Below, piece by piece: positions 22,972-28,861 of a stretch of DNA of 38,928 nucleotides (the stretch's first letter is position 1; the number at the start of each line of letters is the position of its first letter). The notes beneath the pieces are model-generated. The model was not told the DNA's origin. It did no database searches and saw only the letters and a program-made list of their open reading frames with translations. Made by a program: the position numbers and the translations under genes. Source of the stretch: Fluviicola sp. (GTDB lineage: Bacteria > Bacteroidota > Bacteroidia > Flavobacteriales_D > Crocinitomicaceae); assembly GCA_002733985.1 (NCBI GenBank), contig NVXP01000003.1:62883-101810 (forward strand), in the 5' to 3' direction.

Positions 22972-23341
22972 TGGGAACAACTTTCACTTTAAATCGAATG
23001 CTGTGCGTTTTCTTTTTGGTATTCGCAATTAGAATGATTGTACGATCTTGGAAGTAGTACTTATCTTTTGTATCGAATGATACTTGAAGCGCAAAAGATT
23101 CTCCGGGCGCGATTGGATCTTCAGGGAGAACTGCTTTCGTACAGGTACAAGAAACTTTGTAATCAGAAATGATTAAGGGTATATCTCCAGTGTTCGTGAT
23201 CATGTAATTATGTATTAAAACAACTCCTTGTTTCGTTGAAGGAAACTTATGTAGAGATTTGTCTATACTAAATTCCGCCTCCTGACAAAAGCCAAGGGCG
23301 GAATTCAATGCTATAATTATGATCGCGAAAAATAGCCTCAT
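22964..23341 (-). CDS. Secreted DUF1573 protein (3 of 4), divergent short form
   Basis: 125 residues: signal peptide (MRLFFAIIIIALNSALGFCQ, predicted cut near Cys19-Gln20), then one DUF1573 domain. The conserved turn is altered to VSCTCTKAVLPEDPIAPGES: Cys-x-Cys is kept but the usual TVPxWP is lost. Glycine residues before the turn are also replaced (HNYMITNTGDIPLIISDYKV). Cys19 could in principle be a lipid-modified cysteine, but the lipobox is poor (ALGFC). Its ATG directly follows the stop of the 23342-23794 gene and its stop overlaps the hydrolase gene, so it is the middle gene of a tight operon. Confidence 0.8.
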   Translation of the reverse strand: MRLFFAIIIIALNSALGFCQEAEFSIDKSLHKFPSTKQGVVLIHNYMITNTGDIPLIISDYKVSCTCTKAVLPEDPIAPGESFALQVSFDTKDKYYFQDRTIILIANTKKKTHSIRFKVKVVPNE

Positions 23342-23794
23342 TTAGTTATTTGTAGGGCCTGCATTTTGAACAGGTGCTCCTGATACTGCTTTAGGAAGAA
23401 CGTTTCCTTTAATGCGAATTACTTTAGTTGGTGTGTTCGTTGCGTTAGAAGTGATTGTTACACTCTTGTTTATCGCTCCTGGTCGTTTCGTATCATATTT
23501 CACAGTAATCTTCGAAGTTTCTCCTGGTGCTATTGGGTCTTTAGGCCAAGAAGGAACAGTACATCCACAAGATCCTTTTGCGTTTGAAATAATTAAAGGC
23601 TCAGTTCCTGTGTTTGTAAATTCAAATACACATTGACCGTTTCCTCCATGTTTTACTTCACCGTAATCGTGCGTTTCTTTGTCGAATTCAATTTTTGCTC
23701 CTTCAGCAACTTGCTGAGCAACTTCTTGAGCAATGACAGCTGACATTGATCCTGCTACGAAAATCATCATCAAAGAGAATAGTACTTTTTTCAT
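23342..23794 (-). CDS. Secreted DUF1573 protein (4 of 4), first gene of the operon
   Basis: 150 residues: signal peptide (MKKVLFSLMMIFVAGSMSAV, cut near VIA-Q), then the DUF1573 domain with HDYGEVKHGGNGQCVFEFTN, KGSCGCTVPSWPKDPIAPGE and SVTITSNATNTPTKVIRIKG, and a short SGAPVQNAG tail like that of the paralogue at 20979-21428. The two are clearly recent duplicates. The stop codon is immediately followed by the next ATG (no gap). Upstream are two leader hairpins, a perfect -7 element and phased TTAACA repeats. Confidence 0.88.
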   Translation of the reverse strand: MKKVLFSLMMIFVAGSMSAVIAQEVAQQVAEGAKIEFDKETHDYGEVKHGGNGQCVFEFTNTGTEPLIISNAKGSCGCTVPSWPKDPIAPGETSKITVKYDTKRPGAINKSVTITSNATNTPTKVIRIKGNVLPKAVSGAPVQNAGPTNN

Positions 23795-23819
23795 TTTAAT
23801 TGGTGTTTTATAGTTAATA

Positions 23820-23856
23820 ATCGAAACCGTAGTTTCGATGTTTGATGCTATGCATC
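23820..23856 (-). promoter_or_regulatory. Two consecutive leader hairpins of the DUF1573 operon
   Basis: ATCGAAAC (23820-23827) pairs perfectly with GTTTCGAT (23832-23839) around a 4-nt loop. GATGC (23844-23848) pairs with GCATC (23852-23856) around a 3-nt loop. Both fall in the ~70-base leader between the -7 element (23870-23877) and ATG 23794, and could affect mRNA stability or translation. Confidence 0.5.
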
Positions 23857-23869
23857 GTATTCTTTAAAG

Positions 23870-23921
23870 CAAATATAGTGCAAGTTTTCAAAATAGGCAC
23901 CTTTTTAACACATCGTTAACA
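23870..23921 (-). promoter_or_regulatory. Promoter of the DUF1573 operon with TTAACA direct repeats
   Basis: CAAATATA (23870-23877) reads TATATTTG on the minus strand, a perfect TAnnTTTG -7 element. TTAACA hexamers on the plus strand start at 23905 and 23916 (11-bp period), 28 bp upstream of the -7 element; a weaker TTTAAA follows at 23927. No good -33 TTG is found at normal spacing, consistent with an activator-dependent promoter. Confidence 0.55.
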
Positions 23922-23936
23922 GCGCTTTTAAACGGA

Positions 23937-24518
23937 CTAATTTTGTTGTTTAATCAGCTCTTCAAAGGTTAAATCAATTGTTTCTAATCTTGATTTCGCT
24001 TGTTCAATTATTTCAGGATCCAATTTAGGGTATTCCTTAATTAGTTTCTCTAAATAGAAACGCACCTTGTCTTTGTCCCGTGGTTCCACCTCCATGTCAT
24101 AATAAACTGCATTGCTCTGCAAAGCGAGCCAACGTTCATCGTATTCTGGGTATTTCTCAATCAGTGAATCAGCATATTTTACGGACAATTCTGAAACTCC
24201 CATCGCCGAGTACATCATGTACACTTTCCGAAGTGAAAGAGCAGCATCTTTGTCTTTTGGATAAGCTTCATACATCAGCTTCAATTTTTCAAGGTATGCT
24301 TGCTGAACAAGATTCGTTACTGTCTTGTTAATATTCGTGTTTTGAGAAATTTTCATTAAAGAATCCTCCAATTGCTTGATCCCAACTCTTAAAACATCCG
24401 CTTCAGGAACTTCTGTTGAATAGAATCCCTTATCTGCATTTTCACCTTTTTTATCTTCTCCTCCACAACTCACCAACAAGGCAGAAATTGCAATTATTCC
24501 AAATAAGCACTTTATCAT
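23937..24518 (-). CDS. TPR-like lipoprotein
   Basis: 193 residues. A lipoprotein signal peptide ends in LLVSC (Cys18), followed by a polar, charged linker (GGEDKKGENADKGF). The rest is helical with TPR-like units (VQQAYLEKLKLMYEAYPKDK, AALSLRKVYMMYSAMGVSEL, KYADSLIEKYPEYDERWLAL, RFYLEKLIKEYPKLDPEIIE). It is probably anchored in a membrane facing the periplasm, acting as a scaffold. It lies 11 bases after the peptide deformylase gene and is co-directional with def and ruvX, so they are probably co-transcribed. No specific function can be given. Confidence 0.78.
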   Translation of the reverse strand: MIKCLFGIIAISALLVSCGGEDKKGENADKGFYSTEVPEADVLRVGIKQLEDSLMKISQNTNINKTVTNLVQQAYLEKLKLMYEAYPKDKDAALSLRKVYMMYSAMGVSELSVKYADSLIEKYPEYDERWLALQSNAVYYDMEVEPRDKDKVRFYLEKLIKEYPKLDPEIIEQAKSRLETIDLTFEELIKQQN

Positions 24519-24529
24519 AAGTAATGGTT

Positions 24530-25126
24530 TTAAGATCGTTGTTTTTTGCGAAGCGGGAATTTCATTCTGTAATCCACTTTAATTTCACCTTTTGAAATAT
24601 TTGCGAGTCGTTTTGTGATCAAGCGCTTTTTAAGCGGCGAAATTCGATCTGTAAACAAAACACCTTCTACATGATCATATTCATGTTGAATAATTCGAGC
24701 GGCAAATCCGTCGTACGTTTCTTCCTGTAATTCCCAGTTTTGATCGTAGTAGGTAATTAGAATCCGTTCTTTTCTGTAAACTTCCTCACGGATTTCAGGA
24801 ATTGAGAGACAACCTTCCTTGAATGCCCATTCCTCTCCTGTTTCTTCTTCAATAATTGGATTGATAAACACCTTCTTGAAACCGAGTAATCCATCTGCTC
24901 TAGGATCTGGCTCTTCTTCTGCATCTTCTGCGAATGGTGACCCATCAACAATGAACAAACGAATTGATTTTCCAATTTGCGGCGCCGCTAATCCAACACC
25001 TGAAGCTTCATACATGGTTTCAAACATGTTGTCGATCAGATCATTCAAACCTTCATAATTGCGGTCGATTTCAGCTGCTTCCTTTTTAAGAATTGGGTCT
25101 CCGTATGCTACAATTGGTAATATCAT
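24530..25126 (-). CDS. def: Peptide deformylase
   Basis: 198 residues from ATG 25126; the longer frame from TTG 25147 is rejected because MILPIVAYGDPIL is the standard start. The three metalloenzyme motifs are complete: GVGLAAPQIG (43-52), EGCLSIP (Cys106) and HEYDH (His148, Glu149, His152). The metal (usually Fe2+) is held by Cys106 and the two histidines, and Glu149 is the catalytic base. The enzyme removes the N-formyl group from new proteins. An acidic insert (FAEDAEEEPDPRADGLLG, ~65-82) between motifs 1 and 2 is typical of Bacteroidota enzymes. It follows ruvX by 85 bases. Confidence 0.97.
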   Translation of the reverse strand: MILPIVAYGDPILKKEAAEIDRNYEGLNDLIDNMFETMYEASGVGLAAPQIGKSIRLFIVDGSPFAEDAEEEPDPRADGLLGFKKVFINPIIEEETGEEWAFKEGCLSIPEIREEVYRKERILITYYDQNWELQEETYDGFAARIIQHEYDHVEGVLFTDRISPLKKRLITKRLANISKGEIKVDYRMKFPLRKKQRS

Positions 25127-25211
25127 TCTGTCGTTATTGTTACACAAAATTAGTGCTTTCCATTCAAATTCCTATCACTCTAGGTGATTTCGGTCTTGAT
25201 TTATACAACTC

Positions 25212-25619
25212 TTATTGTCCGAGATAGGACTGTAGAATTATCGTCGCACTCACCTTATCAACTAATCCTTTCTGTTGTTTCTGCTTTTTTGTGGCTCCAG
25301 CAACATGCATAGAGGCAGATGCCATCTTGGAAGTGAAACGTTCGTCGAGGAAAATTACTTCCAAACCGACAAACTGCTTTTCCAATGCAACTTTTAGTAA
25401 GCGGACATTTTCAGAAACATGACTATCTTCATTGTTCAATCGTTTTGGCATCCCTAGAACAATCGTTGTAAATCGCTCTTTTTTCTCCAAATCGACTAAG
25501 AAAGTCATCAAGTTTTTCGATTCAACGGTATCCAACCCGAACGCGAAGATTCTACTATCGTCTGACAATGCAATTCCTGTGCGCTTCAAACCGAAATCAA
25601 TACTAACTGCTTTTCCCAT
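25212..25619 (-). CDS. ruvX: YqgF/RuvX RNase H-fold nuclease (putative pre-16S rRNA nuclease)
   Basis: 135 residues. The RNase H-like fold starts SIDFGLKRTGIALSDDSR (catalytic Asp8), continues FTTIVLGMPKRLNNEDSHVS, and carries the DERFTSKMA motif and a C-terminal VDKVSATIILQSYLG with the last acidic residue. The family was first called a Holliday-junction resolvase homologue and is now linked to 5' maturation of 16S rRNA. ATG 25619 gives the normal N-terminus. It is the probable first gene of a ruvX-def-TPR lipoprotein unit, divergent from dapD. Confidence 0.93.
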   Translation of the reverse strand: MGKAVSIDFGLKRTGIALSDDSRIFAFGLDTVESKNLMTFLVDLEKKERFTTIVLGMPKRLNNEDSHVSENVRLLKVALEKQFVGLEVIFLDERFTSKMASASMHVAGATKKQKQQKGLVDKVSATIILQSYLGQ

Positions 25620-25650
25620 TGTTGCAAAGATCGTTGAAAGAATTTGATTT

Positions 25651-25798
25651 AAACCTGAGTTTAACTGAAAAATTTAAGGTCAGGTCATCCCATAATATTC
25701 AGGTTTGAGACAAAACGACAAAGGATTATCGGGTTAATTCTAGTCGTTTTACAGACAAATATGTGAGTTTTTGCGTGACAAAAAATAAATTCAGGTTT
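25651..25798. repeat. TCAGGTTT octamer, three copies in the ruvX/dapD divergent region
   Basis: ATTCAGGTTT occurs at 25697-25706 and 25789-25798, and the octamer inverted (AAACCTGA) at 25651-25658. All three are within 150 bases of intergenic DNA between divergent genes, which suggests a protein-binding site, though the sequences are short. No other structure is seen in 25620-25853. Confidence 0.35.
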
Positions 25799-25826
25799 TA
25801 AGAAACGCGAAGCCAACTTGGATGAT

Positions 25827-25834
25827 TATTTTTG
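25827..25834 (+). promoter_or_regulatory. -7 element of the dapD promoter
   Basis: TATTTTTG matches TAnnTTTG exactly, 19 bases before ATG 25854. A -33 TTG at the usual spacing is not evident, so confidence is moderate. Confidence 0.4.
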
Positions 25835-25853
25835 CTGTAGAAAATAAAAACGC

Positions 25854-26663
25854 ATGAGAACGATAATAGAAGCAGCTTGGGAAAATCGAGACTTGTTAAG
25901 TCAACCAGAAACGATTGATGCAATCAATCAAGTAATTGAATCGCTTGACAAAGGTCATTTGAGAGTTGCAGAACCGCTGGAAAACGGAGAATGGCAAGTA
26001 AATGAATGGGTAAAGAAAGCCGTTGTGATGTATTTCCCAATCCGAAAGATGGAAACAATTGAGGTTGGACCTTTCGAGTTTCACGATAAAATGGCCCTGA
26101 AAACGAACTACAAAGAACTCGGTGTTCGTGTGGTTCCTCATGCTGTAGCTCGATATGGTGCTTTCATAGCTCGAGGAGTGATTATGATGCCTTCTTACAT
26201 TAATATAGGTGCATATGTTGATTCTGGAACGATGGTCGATACGTGGGCAACTGTTGGATCTTGCGCTCAAATCGGGAAAAATGTTCACTTAAGCGGTGGA
26301 GTTGGAATCGGTGGAGTTCTTGAACCATTACAAGCTGCACCAGTAATTATTGAAGATGGAGCATTCATTGGTTCACGTTGTATTGTTGTTGAAGGAGTTC
26401 GAGTTTGTAAAGAAGCAGTTCTTGGAGCGAACGTCGTGTTAACAAAATCGACAAAAATTATTGACGTGACTGGTTCTGAACCAAAAGAGATTCGAGGATA
26501 TGTACCAGAGCGAAGTGTTGTGATTCCAGGTTCTTATACAAAACAATTTCCTGCGGGAGAATTTCAAGTGCCTTGTGCATTAATTATCGGTCAACGAAAA
26601 GCTTCTACAGATTTAAAAACTTCACTAAACGAAGCGCTTAGAGAGCACAATGTGGCAGTTTAA
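25854..26663 (+). CDS. dapD: 2,3,4,5-tetrahydropyridine-2,6-dicarboxylate N-succinyltransferase
   Basis: 269 residues. It transfers succinyl from succinyl-CoA to tetrahydrodipicolinate in the succinylase branch of diaminopimelate/lysine synthesis, supplying peptidoglycan precursors. The N-terminal helical domain (IIEAAWENRDLLS) leads to left-handed parallel beta-helix hexapeptides: VVPHAVARYGAFIARGVIMM, SYINIGAYVDSGTMVDTWAT and VGSCAQIGKNVHLSGGVGIG. GGVLEPLQAAPVIIEDGAFI and GSRCIVVEGVRV follow. The C-terminus (EFQVPCALIIGQRKASTDLK) is typical of trimeric DapD. Length and start are normal. It is divergent from ruvX; a beta-barrel gene follows 131 bases later under its own promoter. Confidence 0.97.
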   Translation: MRTIIEAAWENRDLLSQPETIDAINQVIESLDKGHLRVAEPLENGEWQVNEWVKKAVVMYFPIRKMETIEVGPFEFHDKMALKTNYKELGVRVVPHAVARYGAFIARGVIMMPSYINIGAYVDSGTMVDTWATVGSCAQIGKNVHLSGGVGIGGVLEPLQAAPVIIEDGAFIGSRCIVVEGVRVCKEAVLGANVVLTKSTKIIDVTGSEPKEIRGYVPERSVVIPGSYTKQFPAGEFQVPCALIIGQRKASTDLKTSLNEALREHNVAV

Positions 26664-26712
26664 ACTCAACACACCCTGTTAAAGATGTTCGATAAACGGT
26701 ACTGTTTCATCG

Positions 26713-26739
26713 TTGAATTAACATTTTTTTACATCTTTG
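26713..26739 (+). promoter_or_regulatory. Candidate promoter of the beta-barrel gene
   Basis: TTG (26713-26715), 16 nt, then CATCTTTG (26732-26739), one base from TAnnTTTG. The same CATCTTTG variant precedes the DUF1573 gene at 22278 (minus strand). It leaves a ~50-base leader to ATG 26795. Confidence 0.4.
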
Positions 26740-26794
26740 GCATAGGCTTTGTTAAGGCTCAACCAAACAATTTATTGACTAATCTTAATATATT

Positions 26795-27445
26795 ATGAAG
26801 AAGATTTTACTTTTTATGGGTGTAATAGCATTGGGCTCTACAGCTATGGCTCAATCGCAAGTCGGACAAGGAAACGTTATTATCGATCCGTATATCGGTA
26901 TTCCAAACTGGGCAAACAGTATATTGTACAGTCAAGTTGATCTTGATGATGCAACTGGAGTTACTGATTACAAAGTAAACGGTGGGCAAGTTAGCTACGG
27001 TGGACGTGTTGAATACATGATTGCTGATGATTTTGGTGTTGGTGTTGACGTAAACTACGAAGTTTCTGGATTCAACTACAATCAGGTTCGTTCAGTTTAC
27101 GATGAAACAACTATGGAATACGTAGACACGAAATATAACTACGATTACAAATCAAAAAAATTGCGTGCAATGTTTCGTTTGAACTATCACTTCGTTCAAA
27201 ACGAACGCATGGATGCATATACTGGTTTCGCAGGTGGATACAAAAGTGTTAATCGCGCTTCTGTGTCAAACGATCCTACTTACGACGATTCAGAATTGAC
27301 AGGTGCATTGATTCCAGTTACATTCAGATTAGCGGTAGGAGCACGTATTTACTTCACAGAAAACATTGGAGTTAATGTTGAGCTCGGTGCATTTGGTGGA
27401 GCATTGCTTCAATTCGGAGTTTCAATTAAGCTTCCTACGTACTAG
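26795..27445 (+). CDS. Outer-membrane beta-barrel protein (OmpW/OmpA-barrel-like)
   Basis: 216 residues: signal peptide MKKILLFMGVIALGSTAMAQ, then alternating amphipathic strands rich in Tyr and Gly. Examples are VNGGQVSYGGRVEYMIADDF, GVGVDVNYEVSGFNYN, LRAMFRLNYHFVQNERMDAY, TGFAGGYKSVN and PVTFRLAVGARIYFTENIGV. The last strand GGALLQFGVSIKLPTY suits recognition by the barrel-assembly machinery. It is probably an 8-stranded outer-membrane barrel; ligand or structural role is unknown. It is monocistronic, ended by a very strong hairpin. Confidence 0.82.
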   Translation: MKKILLFMGVIALGSTAMAQSQVGQGNVIIDPYIGIPNWANSILYSQVDLDDATGVTDYKVNGGQVSYGGRVEYMIADDFGVGVDVNYEVSGFNYNQVRSVYDETTMEYVDTKYNYDYKSKKLRAMFRLNYHFVQNERMDAYTGFAGGYKSVNRASVSNDPTYDDSELTGALIPVTFRLAVGARIYFTENIGVNVELGAFGGALLQFGVSIKLPTY

Positions 27446-27463
27446 AAGATAAAGTATTAATTT

Positions 27464-27499
27464 AAAAAACCGTCACGATAGCTATCGTGACGGTTTTTT
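27464..27499. terminator. Bidirectional terminator with GATAGCTATC core
   Basis: A perfect 36-base palindrome (18 bp per arm, centre 27481/27482) with core CACGATAGCTATCGTG, and A6/T6 at the edges. It ends the beta-barrel gene and can end minus-strand transcription coming from 27641. It shares its core with the terminator at 8765-8800. Confidence 0.92.
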
Positions 27500-27517
27500 T
27501 ATGTCTTCTAATTAATT

Positions 27518-27624
27518 GCGCTTCTTGAGCGTAGCGCGTTAGCGATTTCAGTGGCAGCTCCCCTGACGATGAAATGTCTTGGGACTAGAACGAAAAGCGC
27601 GACCTCCAGATAGCTATCGGGAGG
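27518..27624. repeat. Structured intergenic element with degenerate GATAGCTATC hairpin
   Basis: GCGCTT (27518-27523) can pair with AAGCGC (27595-27600), enclosing ~70 bases with several GCG-rich motifs (GAGCGTAGCGCGTTAGCGAT). CCTCCAGATAG/CTATCGGGAGG (27603-27624) follows, a palindrome with one mismatch and no T-run. The tail CTAGAACGAAAAGCGCGACC leading into the hairpin resembles an intergenic repeat I associate with Flavobacteriales genomes. It lies at the 3' end of the minus-strand T9SS operon. A repeat or structured RNA is likely; the copy number cannot be judged from this window. Confidence 0.5.
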
Positions 27625-27640
27625 AACGCCCAAAGAACAG

Positions 27641-28858
27641 TTACTGGACTATCAACCGTTCAATTGAACTTCCATTCTTTACGAAGTAAATTCCACTCGT
27701 TAGATGATTTAAATTCAATTTTGTACTCGTTGACTCTACCGTTGCTTGATGAACAATTTTCATACTTGCATCGTAAATCATCACCTCTGATCCAATTGCC
27801 CCTTCCTGCGTATTAAGTGTGATTACTCCTGATGTTGGGTTCGGATACATGTGAAGTTGCGCTAATTCTGGATCAACAATACCAACAGTTGGATCTGAGA
27901 TCTTACTCACTCCAGTGCTTGTCGCAACCCAAACGTCGTCATTTCCATCAATTGCCAATGCACGAACAACAGGCCCAACCAAACCGTCAGCGACTTTGTA
28001 TTCGTTCCATGTGTTTCCGTTGTATGCACAAACTCCACCTTCTGTTACTAAATAATCTATATAGATTCCAGCCCACATGATTCCTTGAGAATCCATTTCG
28101 ATATCTTCAACTGGGTTGAGCGTATCTGGTGCAGGAAGTGAAAACATCGTTGTGTGGTTCATTGAAAATGTGTTACTCGCATTCAAAACTGTGATTCCTT
28201 CAGAAGTACCGATCCATTTGTTATCCGACCCATCAAAAACAATCGCTCTAATACGGTTATCAATCAACCCGTCTGTATCATTTATCGTCGTGAAATTTGA
28301 GCCATCGTAAACTGACACTCCACTGAGTCCAGTTCCCATCCAAACATCTCCACTAGAATGAACATCGATTTCGTTTACACCTCCAAATGGAAGTCCATCT
28401 GCTGTTCCAAAATTGGTAAAACCTGCTCCATCGTATACTGATGCACCGCTGTTTGTACCAAACCAAATTTGTCCAGCAGCATCTTCATTGATACATTTAA
28501 TTTGGTTATTTCCTAAACCATCCGTTGTTGTAAAACTTGTCCAAGTAGTAGCACTATAAACACTTGCTCCGAAATCAGTCCCAATCCATACGTCTCCTGA
28601 AGAAGCGACAAATATTGCTTGAATGGTATTATCTATCAGACCAGGATCAGTAGATGTCGTATGACTTACCCAAGTGGCTCCGTCAAAAACCGACACTCCG
28701 TTCTGTGTTCCAAACCAAACAGCATCGTTAGCGTCAACATCCACACAATTCACATTGTCTGCAAGAAGTCCATCTGCTGTTGTATAATTCGTAATTGTCT
28801 GTGCGTTCACAATTCCCCCAAAGAGAAGTGCGACTGCCGTAATAAGTTGAATTTTCAT
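27641..28858 (-). CDS. Secreted beta-propeller protein with T9SS tail
   Basis: 405 residues: signal peptide MKIQLITAVALLFGGIVNAQ, then about six to seven blades of the two-component-regulator-propeller (Reg_prop) type. The repeated unit is VWFGTQNGVSVFDGATWVS, with variants VWIGTDFGASVY, IWFGTNSGASVYDG, KWIGTSEGITVLN and VWVATSTGVSKI, each preceded by a DGL-(x)4-N/I turn. In hybrid histidine kinases such propellers sense polysaccharide; here there is no kinase, and the protein ends in a T9SS type A sorting domain (LHMYPNPTSGVITL ... LNHLTSGIYFVKN). It probably acts extracellularly or at the cell surface as a binding module. It follows the CotH-like gene by 3 bases and is last in its operon. 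Confidence 0.88.
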   Translation of the reverse strand: MKIQLITAVALLFGGIVNAQTITNYTTADGLLADNVNCVDVDANDAVWFGTQNGVSVFDGATWVSHTTSTDPGLIDNTIQAIFVASSGDVWIGTDFGASVYSATTWTSFTTTDGLGNNQIKCINEDAAGQIWFGTNSGASVYDGAGFTNFGTADGLPFGGVNEIDVHSSGDVWMGTGLSGVSVYDGSNFTTINDTDGLIDNRIRAIVFDGSDNKWIGTSEGITVLNASNTFSMNHTTMFSLPAPDTLNPVEDIEMDSQGIMWAGIYIDYLVTEGGVCAYNGNTWNEYKVADGLVGPVVRALAIDGNDDVWVATSTGVSKISDPTVGIVDPELAQLHMYPNPTSGVITLNTQEGAIGSEVMIYDASMKIVHQATVESTSTKLNLNHLTSGIYFVKNGSSIERLIVQ

Positions 28859-28861
28859 CTG

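Noticed and set aside
25127-25147. Upstream TTG extension of peptide deformylase
   Set aside because: The family starts at MILPIVAYGDP; the extension adds non-conserved residues. The same reasoning removed extensions at 7056, 7801, 22980, 35194, 35692 and 37119.
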